This document shows, piece after piece, positions 1 through 11,825 of a DNA stretch of 64,000 nt. The notes below the pieces were generated by a model. That model was not told the DNA's origin, ran no database searches, and worked only from the letters and a program-made list of their open reading frames with translations. Origin of the DNA: Struthio camelus (lineage: Eukaryota > Chordata > Aves > Struthioniformes > Struthionidae); assembly GCF_040807025.1 (NCBI RefSeq), contig NC_090951.1:5828001-5892000 (forward strand), written 5' to 3'. A program made the position numbers and the translations under genes. How positions within the stretch are numbered: the stretch's first letter is position 1; every line of letters begins with the position of its first letter.

Positions 1-2640
1 GAGAAGCCTGTTCAGAAGAGGACGGCGATTTGACTAATGGCCTCATCAAAGCCAGTTGAATATAAGTTTTAGCACGGAGAGGAGCCAAGGGGACATTGCT
101 GATGAGCACAAATGTTATTTTTAATTGTTTCTTTTACAGCTGTGCCTAGCAGCTCCAGCTGTGTCAAGCACATTTCAGCAGAGAGCTCCTGCCCACCAAA
201 GCGACAACGCTCAGCAGGAAGGCACGAAGCCAGCAGCAGCGCTGTTGTCGTGTTAGAAATTACAGGAACTGAAGTTCCCGAGACACAACGTGATTTACTC
301 GTGGTTTGACTCAGAGAAGCAGAAGCTGAAAACAAACCCTCCCTCCCCGGGCTGAACCTGGCCTGGCTCGGGATTTCCTTCCTGGCGCACGCAGCCTGAC
401 GCAGGCTTCGGCTCGAGGGCTGCGTTTCGGGGGAGCTGGCCCCAAAAGGCGCCCCAGCCTTCCCAGTCCCTCGTGGGGCAGCAAGGAATGGGATTTTGAT
501 GCGGCCGGGGAGCTCTGTTATTCCTGTCCGGGCGCCAGGAGATTTCAGGCAGCTCCGAGTACTGAGCGCTGCTGTCTAGATATATCGATCCAAGAGATCC
601 CAAAACGTTCTGAAGTATCCGTATGTGAATCTTAAGTTACAATTATAAGAAACCGTCAGGTTAGACAGGATTAAGCTATCCATGTAGTGAAAAATGGCAC
701 GTGCCAGATTGTACGGGAATATTGGATAGATGCTTTCCGTATATAGCAAAGGCAACGGAAATACAAAAGTTCCTCTTGGTACCATTTCCTGGCAGAAGCA
801 GAAAGCGTTGCCAGTTTGGCAACCCACCTTTCCTAAAATTTAGCCTACAAACGTTCAGAAATCTGTAACGATTGCATGAAGGCCAGCGACACATCCGCAA
901 GAGTCCCCGAGCAGGCTGCCTTATCACGCCTCGGCGTAAGAATACCAGCTTATTTCTCTGGGGAGTCTCTTGGTTCAGCTTTTGGCTGGTTTCCAAGCTT
1001 TTGCCCACAGCACGCGAACGACAACTTTTCTTTCTTTCTATGGATGAATTTTTCAGAAACGTCGTTCATGGCCGTGTGACTCCTCAAACCAGCCTCGCCA
1101 GCCGTCACCTTTCCTCCCCCAGCTTTCTGTCGGCCCAAGTAGGGAAAGCGTTTGTATTAATTCTCATTTAAGGGAAGAACCTTATTGGTGCGGGGTTGGG
1201 GGGGGGGTCTGTCTGTCCGTCTCTTGCGGTGGTTTCCGAGGCCCTCTCAACAGCGGTACCTGAAGGTCAGTCAGCTGGCCCCAACGCCCGATCTGTTGGC
1301 GGCTGATCACCCAGTAAATAAACGAGCCCATCTGCTGCACCAACATGAAAGGCAGCATCCAAACGCCACTGCCTCTTTCTCGCTCTGCTCTTATGCAACC
1401 AAGCCGGTTTCCGCACTGCTTTGCCTCGGAGCAAATGTAACTTCCTGTTTAGGAAGCGCTATCAAAACGCTGGGTTTAAAAAAGTGCCTTACCTGCAAAA
1501 TCAGTTCAACCACGAATGTGTCTCCTGGGTTTGTTTGTTTGGTTGGATGTTTTTAGGCTAAAGCAAGTGGCTCGGCTGTCTGTCCTGCACCTAGCGCGGA
1601 CAGGGACCGGGACTGTTCTCCGGCTCCTCTTCGGGGGAATGGCTTTTCCCTCAACTTGCTCTCACCCTCCTCGGTCAGATTGCAAAAGCTGAAAGGGGAA
1701 AGGAAAAAAAAAAAAAAGGGTGGAGCACAAGCCCTGGAGTGAGCTAGTGAAAACCAGCAGCGCTGCCACCCCGTGCATGCAAAGTCGGTCTGCTGCTAGC
1801 ACGGAGGCTGCTGTTTGTCCGCGCTGCTTAAATGCTTTCTGCAGCAGCTGGTCTGGAGCTTGTGAAGAAAAAAGGTATTTTCTGTTTCAGCAGCTGGCTG
1901 TATGCGTAAGGGTAATATATATTTTTCCCAGGTATGCGGTTACAGGTTGTTTGGGAACGCGGGGAATCTTGCATGCTTCTAATCAGAGAAAGATTTTTGT
2001 CCACTTCTTCCTAAAGGCAGCAAGATTTCTGCGCAGCTGCGTGGAAACCTGCAACCCCCCTGGCCCCAATCAGCGTGCGCAAGAACGTCAGCACCGCTGC
2101 CTTTGCCGAATTTTCCTCTTTATAATTTAGGTGCATTTCTTTATTACCCTAACTGTAACAGAATGTAAAGAAAAAGAAAAAATGAGACAGCAGTGTGTCA
2201 TCTTTGATCTTTGCCCAAAAAAGAGCACCTTGGGATGCCACGATGTTGAAGATGCTATTGGCAAAGACGTAACGAATATGAAGTGCTAACGCGTAGGGCT
2301 CGCCATCCTTTCAGGGTGTTTCATACTGATTTTCCCTCTGCAAATTTTGCCCGCATTTTCCCAAGCTAAGTCTGATTCATTATCTCACATATATACAGCT
2401 GGATTCTTTCACATTAGCTCCTCAATGATACTTGCCCTCCTTCTCACGTAGTATCACCAGCAAGTTTCATTCAAACACTGATTTCTTGGAATAATTAGCA
2501 GAGATAATAAATCAGGCCAAACCAAGACATCAGGGGTCACCCCCTACACAGCTCCCGTATCGACGTTTTGCTCGTCGCCAGCCTCGTGCGGCAGCGTACC
2601 TGCTTTTGCTAAGCGTGACAGCAGCCCCTGTCTCCAAACC
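1..2640. other. Intergenic, no recognised gene
   Basis: Mixed composition with moderate CpG content around 330-560 and 880-1130. There are short open frames on both strands, none with protein-like features. Homopolymers: G10 at 1198-1207 and a run of about 14 A near 1706-1719. I see no repeat family or RNA gene. Confidence 0.5.
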
Positions 2641-2679
2641 TCCTGCAGAAAGCGTTGGTCTGTTTTAATTACGACGGAG

Positions 2680-2830
2680 CGCGGCTCCCGGGTTTACAGC
2701 CCGGGGCGGGGGGGGGGGGCGTCTCCGAGACCCCGGGCCGCTCCGGAGCAGCCCGGCGTGAGCTCGAACCCTCTGCTGGGGCCGCGCGCCTGCCGGACCC
2801 TTCTCGGCTGCCGGCGAACCGCTTCTGCTT
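2680..2830. other. CpG-rich block A
   Basis: Strongly G+C-rich with about 20 CpG dinucleotides (gcgcg, ccggg, ccggc motifs) and a G12 run at 2708-2719. Together with the block near 3.5 kb it resembles a split CpG island. No gene can be assigned; the overlapping short frame is compositional. Confidence 0.55.
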
Positions 2831-3361
2831 GTTTTTATCGCCCTGGAAAAGTCATGACTCTGCAGCCTGCTGAGTGGCTAACGTTCGTTTTGAAAGGAAA
2901 ATACTCATCTAGGCTCCGGCTGATGAGAGATAGAGACGATAGTAATGACTAATCTTAAATGTCTGTCTCATCACTGTTGCATTCGCCACTATTACCTAAG
3001 AATGGCTACACTTGCAAGTAGAGAAATTTGGGTTATTCGCTAGGGGTCACTTAGCCCATTGCTGGTTTGGCATAGGGGGTTCTGCACTTTTATTTCGTAT
3101 TTGCACTTACTGAATCACACAGGAGTACTGGGGTTTCAAAAATCATCGCTGGGGCTACTCTTTGGTGTCTGCTGCTGCTGAGTGCAGCGTTTTTCTAGCT
3201 ACCGTAAGTGCTACAAAACTTCAACGATATAAAGTGTTGTCCGAATCAATTCCTTTTCTCTTCGTAATCCGTTACCGTTACGCTGGCTTTGGAGAGCTCG
3301 GTCTTGTTATACAACGTTTTAAAACCCGGGGGCCATACAGAACCATTCTGCGTTTCAAAAG

Positions 3362-3384
3362 AAAAAAAAAAAAAGGGGGGGGGG
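3362..3384 (+). repeat. A13-G10 homopolymer tract
   Basis: Thirteen A followed directly by ten G, just upstream of the CpG island. Such tracts are length-unstable and prone to sequencing error. Confidence 0.9.
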
Positions 3385-3464
3385 AACCCACGGGGAACCC
3401 ACCCACACGCATCGATCCGCCTGGCACCGTTCACGTTACAGGGAAATCCCATGAAAAAGTCAAA

Positions 3465-3725
3465 GTGCCGAGGGGCCGGCTGCCGGCGGGGCGGCGGAGG
3501 CTCCTCGAGCCACGAGAGCTGGAGCTGCCGGCAGCGCTGCCCCGCGCGCCGGTGAGCGCGAGGGCGAAGCTCACCGCTCTGCGTTCGTGGAAAAGGCCAA
3601 GGTTTGCATTGCAGCTGGGGGCCGGGCCGCTGCGGCTAAGTTCAACGAGCTGCCGCCGTCGCTGCCCGCCCGAGCAAAGTGCGTCCGCGGCTCTGCCTCG
3701 GCTGCTGCCCTTTGAGCTTTCTCCA
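3465..3725. promoter_or_regulatory. CpG island with donor-like sites on both strands
   Basis: About 30 CpGs in about 260 bases, by eye count, surrounded by A+T-richer DNA. A good splice donor (GCCG|GTGAGC, GT at 3552-3553) lies on the plus strand, and another (GCG|GTGAGC) on the minus strand near 3572. Unmethylated islands like this usually mark promoters and first exons in birds. The plus-strand frames crossing it (3162-3785, 3289-3555) are Arg/Gly/Pro/Ser-rich and match nothing I know, so they may be 5' untranslated sequence or chance. The transcript is unidentified. Confidence 0.5.
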
Positions 3726-3790
3726 CGAGAAGCTCAGTGCCGTGGCACTCCGCTTCTGTTCACCGGGCTCCGTGTCTTCTTCTGAATAGC

Positions 3791-6700
3791 TGGCCCCGAG
3801 GGCTGTTCAAGTTTGCCCCCGGCTCTCATAGAAATGGATGCAAACCTGTGGTTTGGATCTCTTATTTTACACAGCTCACTGTAGCAAAGCCATACCCGTC
3901 TAGCTCCTTATTACCTGTAGGATAACTGGATGCTTCATATACAGATTATATCACATCCTACTAATTGGTAGGGGAGAGGGAAGAGAGACTTAAGCTAATA
4001 AAAAATCAGTATGTTTAAAAAAAAAGAAAAATTAGTAGAAAATCTTAAGTTCTTACACAAGGTCGGATTCTGCCGTGCGTCTGAATCCTGAGAAGCGCCA
4101 CAAGAAAACACTGCAAAATGTGAGCTAAGCGGCAGGCTCTCTCCTATCATTTCCAAAGGGATTTTAATAGATGTAAGCTGCTCCAGTACAAGTAAGAGTG
4201 GTAAATCATTTTCATAGCTTATGATCAGATTCATGACGGTAGAACTTTCTCATGCTTTGTATTCATTGGCTTCTTTACGTAATTATACATATCAGCTGTA
4301 GCCGTGGCCCTATATCTTTGTGCTTTCTATCTAACACATCCATCACATGCAGTTCCTGTGGTCCTCGCTTCCCCTCCGCTTGCTAAAGGATGATTTTGTG
4401 ACTACGTCGCCAGCTTTTCTTGCAGGATTATAGAAGGGGGTAACTGTGCTGGACTTTTCTTGGGCTTTTTCTCAGTGAGGAAGAGACCAAGTCTCAATTT
4501 TAGTGACTCCACTAGCAAAGGAATATTTTTAAAGGCTAGTGAGAGTCAAAAATTATGTCCCTGGCTTATCTATACCCAATACCAATATGACGTTTTCACA
4601 CAAGCCAGCACAAAGAGTATTAATGCAGGCCTAGGAGACAGCTTTGGTCTTCTGGGCCTTTCAGTCCTGAGGGGTTCAACATAAATCTTTCAAATGCAAG
4701 TGGTCATAATTCATTTAAATCCCATTACAAGGGGAACAACTGGCTTTTCTACCTGAATGGATTTATCTCACAGAAGGTTTGAAGCAAAAAACATTTTAGG
4801 CAACTGCTTTGATGAAAAATATGTTCATACATCCAGCTCCTATTTTCCCATGTATCATGACTTCTGCAGTGAGAAACATCGGGGCAGGACCACTCGTCAA
4901 GGTACGTTCACAGCGCTGCGAGGACAGCCTACACTTTCTCATGCTTCTGCCACCCCAGTGTGAGACTGTGGGATATGTATTAGGAAGCAGAAGTTGTCCT
5001 CCATTTCACAAGCAGTAATCAAACCCTAAATGTGCTGTTATCATCTCCCTCTCATGGTCTACCTCTCTTTGAGTTGCCAGCATTAAGCTGTGTTAAGCTG
5101 TGAAAATTTTGAGGAGAAAGTTCTCCAGACTGCAACTCAGCCACTCACACTGTTCCCCTCAGCACGCTTGACTTCCAGCAGTAGGCAGCTTCATCTGTTC
5201 TTGCCCCCTGGCTAGCAAGCAGCTGGTTAGACTCTATGCTGCCTTAGCAGCCACAGCTACAGCTTCAGCTTCCCATTCCCTGCTGGCATGTGGAGAGGAG
5301 ACATGGCTGAGGGCACTGATTAGGAGGGAGAAGACAAGGAGATCAAGAAAGGCGGACCCAGGAATGCTTACTTATTCTGGTAGACAGAGAAGGGGCAAAT
5401 GGAGAGCAATAAGCAGACTGGTCAAAGGTGTGGGAGCTTTCTGTTTCTTTCATTGCCCAATTTGCCCAATACTGCCATGGCCAATGAACTCTTTAACGAA
5501 CATTTTGGGTACCTCAGACTTTTCCAGCGGCTCTTTGGCCAGCTTTACCCTGTCCCCACTAACTGCTGTGTGACAGAGACGATGTCTTATTTGGGCTCAC
5601 GTACTTTTTCTGTTGACCACCTGGTTCTTCCACAAGGCCCTTGGGCACAGACTCCTCTGGTTTTTCTTTCTAAATGGGCCAATTCCAGACAAGCTGATAG
5701 GAGTTAACACCAGTCTGCTCCAGGGTCTGGGGTGCACAGATACTGAACCTGTAAGCAAAATAAAACAACACATTGTTCTGCCACACTGGTATTTAATATT
5801 AGGGATTGGTCTAACTGTGCTTGCAGAGACAAGCTGCTACACCTGTAGAGTACAGTATGCACATAAATATTGCTGCAAAATTAATATAAATATTGCTTCA
5901 AAATTAATTACTCTAAGCCAAAATTTCTCTTCAAACAAATTAGAAAAAAAAATTAATTAGTTTTGTTTTGAAGCAACGGTTTTCTTAGTTAAGAATGGTT
6001 TAGCTGGAAAAGCCTGTATGGTCCTAAAGCCCCATTTTCTAGACTGAATCCTGGGGTTTGAGAGCTTCAGAAACCCTCTTGCAACCTGAAAGACAGGCTC
6101 AGCTCAGGCAGCATGAGACCACATTTTTTCTCACGCAACATTTGGAAGTGCCAATAGCTGTGCACCGAGAGGACAGGACTGGCGGGAGGTCTGCTCCTGG
6201 GGCAGTCACGATCATGGTTTCCTTGCTTGTGCGGATCAAAGGAGAGCGCGGTCTGATGCTACAGTTTGTGCACAAAGCTATTTGTCAGACAGATGTTTGG
6301 AGAGCTGAGAAGTTGGCAGATGGAAGTAACATGTGAGTCAGGAATGGAGTAATGAGCTTTTATTTTCTGCTAGCCAAACCCTGAGTGCTTGGGCTCAGGT
6401 TTCAAACAGCAGTTCGCGCCCAGCTCTAACTGGTGCCTCTGAACTTCTTGAGCTCATGTAGCTGCTATATTGCCAGAAAAGTGGGTGCTGAATAATGATA
6501 GGACCTGTGAAATGATGGCATTTCTCGCCCAGCAGCAGTAGCAGGTGACACCAAGTTGGGCTTTTGCTAAAACGCTGCTGCCCAGTGGTGCAGTGCTGGG
6601 CACCAAGCGAGAGCTGGCGGGCAGGGAGCAGCCAGAGCCCAAGCCTGCCCAGCACGAGCCAGCAGCGAGAGGAGCCACCCGTCGGCACGCTGGCTTCAAT

Positions 6701-8074
6701 ACTCCAGTGGGGAAAACAAGAAACATGGCTTGGCAGAAGGATGAGAAGCAGCACCTGGCTCTTCGGCTGCCCGACAGCTAAGGGTTGCAGCTTCAACGCT
6801 GCAAGAAGTGCTTCGGCAAGCGCTCCCCCTACCCCCTGCTCTCTGTATCTGACCATTTTGCATCCACATCCTCAAGAAATATTCCAATGCCTTCTAGAGT
6901 CAACAGGCAGTATATCTTCAGAGCACCTTTGAAGACCCAGGCCTTCAATCTTTCTCTCCTCCTTTCAACGCCCCATCTAGAATTGAGTATATTCCTTTTT
7001 ACTAGATTTTTGTGAGGATAAATAATCCCAAGATCAACCAAGTATTAATTACCATCTTGTTACACTGTAATTGCCTAAAGGAAGTATGATGGTATAAAAT
7101 ATAATGGGGCATCTGCATTGCTCGCTGGACCCTGAGACGATTTCATTCCCGGCTGTGTAATGAGAGCCGTCGGTGAGATGGCCAGAAGCGGATCGGGGCC
7201 TTTTTCTGGTGCGGTAGCCAGAGCTAAATACATGTTACACACGTGTAGCCATGCAGACTGGACTTCTACCGCCATGCCCGTGAACCAAGCAGGTGGTACA
7301 TGGGGAAATACACAGTCTCCAAGAAATATTTTGTAATTCTGTTTAATTTCACCACATTTTCACCGTTATTGGCAGCTGCTCTGTACTATTCATTATAGAG
7401 CTGCTACTCATTTTCCCATCCAGGAAGGGAAAGCATCTTTGTGGGAGGCCTCATTTGAAAATAAAGATGCTATGTTGCACTTGATGCAAAAGTTGACATA
7501 AGACATCCTTTCAAAATTAATCAGCCAATAATTTAACTTTCATCTGAAAAAATTCTGTACCATTGATAGACAAATCTGTAAGAAAACTTGTGACTTGGGC
7601 AGGCGTAACTCTACCCATTTATGTATGACCTACATGCAAAAGAAGATTTCGAAGTCAAGAGTCTCTATCATTATCAGGTACATAACTGACTAGGTATTCA
7701 AACCTACATACGATACACAAAAAATGACTAGCAAGGTATTTTAAGAGGAAGATTTTCCTGAACAATCAACAGGTGTACTGACTAAAAGAGGGAGATATAT
7801 GTGCATGCTTACTGTGGGGAAAAAATTGAAAGCTCATTTAGCCCTCTAAAGATTCTTTGGTGAGCTCACCTTTGGCGGGGGTCGCAGAAAAGTACTTATT
7901 AAATACTTGCAACATTTCTGGGACTAGAATAGAAAGCAAGAGAAAAAAGCTTCTGAAAGGGAAGTATTCCTTAGTTTGCCTAAATAGAAAATATCTTGCC
8001 TTCATTATTCTTATGTTCTCCATGTAGTGATATAATTTATATTACTGTAAACAAAGTTGTATGTATAAATATAA

Positions 8075-8076
<2 letters not shown>
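3791..8076. other. Intergenic, no recognised gene
   Basis: A+T-leaning DNA. Contents noted: a 23-base tandem duplication at 5863-5908, a G+C-richer patch at 6540-6840 with overlapping chance frames on both strands, and a CpG-bearing segment at 7130-7275 in A+T-rich surroundings. No splice-bounded coding segment recognised. Confidence 0.45.
5863..5908 (+). repeat. Tandem duplication, 2 x 23 bases
   Basis: Two adjacent copies of a 23-base A+T-rich unit (beginning ataaatattgct) with a single mismatch (g/t). A recent local slippage or duplication event. Confidence 0.9.

Positions 8077-8104
<28 letters not shown>
8077..8104 (+). repeat. (AC)14 microsatellite
   Basis: Uninterrupted AC dinucleotide array of 14 units, followed by an imperfect acatac tail to about 8124. 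Likely length-polymorphic. Confidence 0.97.
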
Positions 8105-8107
<3 letters not shown>

Positions 8108-8309
8108 CACACATACATAGATACATTAGCTCAGGAAAAACAAAAAAAAACCTTTGTGCACATGCCTAAATGCAGCAGCAATAACCACTCATTAGCAGTT
8201 ATTCTTTACTTCCTGGTAATGAAACCACCAGGGTACCTCCTTAGCACGGTTAAATTGTCATAATTCCACCGAAGTTCACGGAGCAACACTACTTCCACTT
8301 GCCTGGCTT

Positions 8310-8396
8310 TGGGCCTGGTCCAAGCTCCTCCAAAATAAAACTGTTATTTCAGTGAAAAGGCTCCCATCGACTTCCGTGGGAATTTGGATCAGCCCT
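8310..8396. repeat. Decayed palindromic interspersed repeat
   Basis: The left arm gggcctggtccaag and right arm tttggatcagccct are imperfect inverted copies, flanking gtgaaaaggctcccatcgac. This resembles a widespread old amniote repeat built on gatccaaagcccattgaagtcaatgg-type sequence. I cannot assign the family name with certainty. Confidence 0.4.
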
Positions 8397-9067
8397 GATT
8401 CAGGCAATCAGCCTAGAAACAGGCAAAGCGAGGAAACAATTACACAAGTTGTGTCATTCCCCCTACTTAGATTTTTTTTCCCCCAGAAGTAGGTGGGAGG
8501 GGAACCTTTTATGTCAGTGAAGAGCAAGAAACAGAGCATTACAGTGACAGAAAAGGAAAGAAAAACAACTGAGCCTTCAGCCAACACATACTCATTATAA
8601 TGCAGCAACACACATCGCAAGAATAAGATACATTTGAGAAGACAATGTTTTCCCTCCACCGCATAGAATACTCAGGAGTGCAAGCAAGGAACAGACAAGG
8701 GAGATCTCTGGATGCAAAGTGCTGCCCCCCCTGCCCCCCACCACACTTACCCTTCTTCTGGATGTGTCAAGCAAGGAGGGTCTAGAAGCTACAGGAAGAC
8801 TCAGAAACATGAAAATGCTCCTGCAATGCTCTTCATTGATTCTTGGCAGTCAATAGTCACACAATATTTGATCAGTATATGTCACATACCTGGAGCTGGG
8901 TGTTTGCAGAGTGAAAGATTTTCCTAATGGAAAAGCACAAACGGAAGAGCAAGGGTTACTGTGGCAACCTGAACTCAGAATCTCTTTGCTTTTCTCCCCG
9001 TTACACTGAGGAGCGATGCAGCAGTCATTGGCATGATACCAGCAGACACTGGTATGATTTTTAAGTG

Positions 9068-9130
9068 GCACTGCAGAGAATCACGGAAGCAAAAAGGGAC
9101 TTTTCACCTGGTTCATCCACCTCCCCATGC
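9068..9130 (-). repeat. Possible old CR1 3'-end fragment
   Basis: The plus strand reads agaatcacggaagc, then aagggacttttcacctgg, ttcatccacctcccc. This parallels the reverse complement of a CR1 3' end (agaatcacagaat, then gaagggacc, atct.gtccaacccccc). The match is weak. Confidence 0.25.
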
Positions 9131-10294
9131 ATGGTCATCTGGTGCCTGAAGAAACAAATCTGAGAGTAAAGCAAAGCAGGGACTGGGCAACATATAGCTC
9201 TAGAGAAAAAAAAAAAAAAAGAGAAGTTATTCACACCTGAAACAGGAGGCTAAGCTGGGAAGCAGATGTAGCTGTGAGAAATCACACTTTCTTTTGTAGC
9301 TGACAGTCTTGTGTACTCCTGTGCACTAGGATGGATGGAAAGAGACAACCTGGCCTTTTAGGTGTTTAGAAAGAGCTGAAAGTTGTGAAGTAGATTCTAT
9401 ATATGGTCAATGTGTCAAATTATATTCTGGACACCAGAGGAAAAAGAAATCTGTTTACTATTAAAAAGGTAAATTGTCTTAGCTAGTGTTTTCTCAGACC
9501 ACATCCACTTTTTTATTGCTTGGTTGGAACTAACCAAATTCAAAATTTTTTTCACGTTACTGAGTCTCATTCTCTTCCAGGAATCAAACCATGCCAAGGA
9601 ACAGTTCTTTCCCAGAAATCAGCTCCAGGGCTAGTATGTTGCTCCAGAGCTGATATCTATAATATTTTTTTCTTCTGGCAATGACTAATTTGATCCTTGA
9701 GCATCTGAATTCATGAATGGCCTTTTCTTTAGGGAAGTGACCCTGATTAAGGTGACATCAACCCTGCACATTTTTGTTCCATAAGCTAAAAGGTAGCTAA
9801 TGTCCATGCAGTGGCAACTATCACAGTGTTAGAAAGTAATGCCCTATCCAAGTCAGTGTTTCCTCTCAAGGGGATGCTGAAGTTTTTTAAAAGGAACAAG
9901 GTAGCTGTTGTACTGGAAGATCACCTTCAGCCCTTCCAAAACCTTTGTTTAATAGGAACTGTGGTAAGAAAATCTGGTGAAATAGTCCTTGAAAAGTAAC
10001 CTCTCGCTTTTCAACTGAGTGGGGGCACCTCTCCTCTGGTACTTGTGTCAGGGCTCCTTTGCTCCCCTATTTAAAGCAGACCTATCACAACGCAAAGAGT
10101 AGGGTTCAGCTGCACAGTGCTGGGAAGGCCCGTTGTGGCACAGCCTGGGAAGCCGTCGGGCCCTCGTTCTCCAGGGATGACGCTGTGATGAGAGCAATGA
10201 AGATGGTGCCAAAAGGGAGCAGTCTGCTCTCCTCCCTTTCACTGTTCCCTCCCAAAGAAAAGCTCTCCTGCATCTCTCCTGGCAGGACTTAGCT

Positions 10295-10720
10295 TCATGC
10301 CATCAGCCTGCTCCTCGTTTTTATATCGATGAGAGCATTAAACAACCCAACCAAAGGTAACCACCAGAACCTCCTCTGGAAATCTCTTTCAAGTCCTCTC
10401 TCAACTGTCTTTTGCCAGGTTCTTACCTGCTTTGCAATTATTTTTCTAATAGCTGCCTTTGCCCATTTAACTAATAACTTCCCAAATAGCAATGTATCAA
10501 AAGCTCTGTTGAAACACAGACGCTGAAGTCCCACTGCATGTTTGTTCCATCTAGAAAATCAGTTATGCAATCACAGAAACACAATGGTTAATTCGGACCA
10601 CCAATCTTTAATGAACTCCTACTCTATTGCTATTACTTACAACAGTCAAAGGCAGCTGTGGCATCTGATGTGCCTGAATTTGTCTCTCCCTCACGCATAT
10701 TTCCGAGGCATAGTCTCTAG
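10295..10720 (-). repeat. Decayed CR1/L3-type LINE fragment with reverse transcriptase remnant
   Basis: Minus-strand translation of 10295-10534 contains FNRAFDTLLFGKLLVK. This matches the reverse transcriptase motif FSKAFDTV..ILLxKL of CR1-clade non-LTR retrotransposons, where the aspartate belongs to the first catalytic motif. The sequence around 10440-10510 also resembles old vertebrate L3/CR1 repeats (aactaataacttcccaaat, then gtatcaaaagctctgttgaa). The frame is short, diverged from consensus and clearly inactive. Confidence 0.6.
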
Positions 10721-11589
10721 TGGCATCTGAAATGAATCAGTTGGTGTGAATGTATATTCTACCTTCAGCTGATAATTGAGAGACTAAACCTGCATGGCTG
10801 TGAGAGACTCGAGGGAAGGCCTCTGAAATTGGCTGGAAGCTTTCTTCTCAACTTTTATCGAATGGTCTCCTGAATGTTTCATCAGAAGAAAATTTGACTG
10901 CATATTTATACAGCCACAAAGATACCTAGTTTAAAACTGCAAAATCAATTCACCAACATGTGCATCAGTTATCACTCGCTGTTGTTATTCCAGCTGAGTG
11001 AACTGATTTGGTTTTCATCGCTTTGCACAATGAAGACATGAATAGACAATAACCTACTCAATCCCTTTCAGAGCAAATACTTCAAACCCTTTTCTCAGAG
11101 ACAGTTCACAAACCCAAGGCTTCAACTTAAGTTGAAGAGTAGCGCAGGGTACTTCAGAGAACAGCAGAATTTAAGTCCCATCTGGCCTGGTGGGCTTGAG
11201 TGTGGTCAAACTGCTTGTTAAACATTCAAAACCATTCTTTAAAAAAAAAATCTTTGGTCAATCAGTAATTTCAAATAGAAAACAAATTAGTCAGTTGATC
11301 TGAACTGTCCAAGCTGGTCTTCAGTGAGTTTCTACTTCTACTGAATGCAGACCCAAATCCTATTTTGATTCAAAACGCAAACTTGAATTGTAGTTTGGCT
11401 GTTTTATGTCCAACTGGTATTCTACCTTTCTTTGTTTTTTTCGTTACTGTTGGTCCAGTGCTCAGTAAGAGCTACTGCAGTACTGAATATCCCTATCACC
11501 GAAGAGGTTTCATTTTGCTGTTTTCTCCCTGGGGACTAGCACATACTCTTCGAAGCTACGTATCGTTCTATTAGTTCTATTCCCAGTCT

Positions 11590-11825
11590 CAAAAATGCCT
11601 AGGTTCTTTTATATGAATGTGCTCTAATTTAGTACCATCAGCAAATTCCACTGAAATAGTTAGAAATAGAGATGTAGCAAAAAAATCACTGCGGTATCCC
11701 ACCACAACCCTTCCCCAGTGCCAACACTTCGCTCTATATCATCGCTATAACAGGTTAATTCACAGCATATACACCCATTTATATTCCACTTCATCCCCTG
11801 GCCTTGGTTAATTATCTGATTTTGT
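11590..11825 (-). repeat. Second decayed CR1/L3-type LINE fragment
   Basis: The segment ctctaatttagtaccatcagcaaattccact and the following atcactgcggtatcccacc parallel the old L3/CR1 consensus (aatttagtatcatctgcaaa, then ccctg.ggcactccactag) in reverse orientation. In that consensus this part lies before the piece seen at 10.4 kb on the plus strand, so the two segments are either separate insertions or rearranged. Confidence 0.5.

Larger units (their letters stand above)
8125..10294. other. Intergenic, mostly unrecognised
   Basis: Apart from the two repeat fragments at 8310-8396 and 9068-9130 and an A16-type tract near 9208, I see no coding or RNA features. The frames at 9415-9597 and 9811-9999 look like chance. 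Confidence 0.4.

Noticed and set aside
3162..3785. 207-codon plus-strand frame through the CpG island
   Set aside because: Arg/Gly/Pro-rich translation expected from G+C-rich DNA; it starts in A+T-rich unlike sequence and runs across a strong splice donor.
6395..6932. Overlapping frames on both strands (up to 153 codons)
   Set aside because: Local G+C enrichment explains them; they have no family resemblance and no splice-bounded structure.
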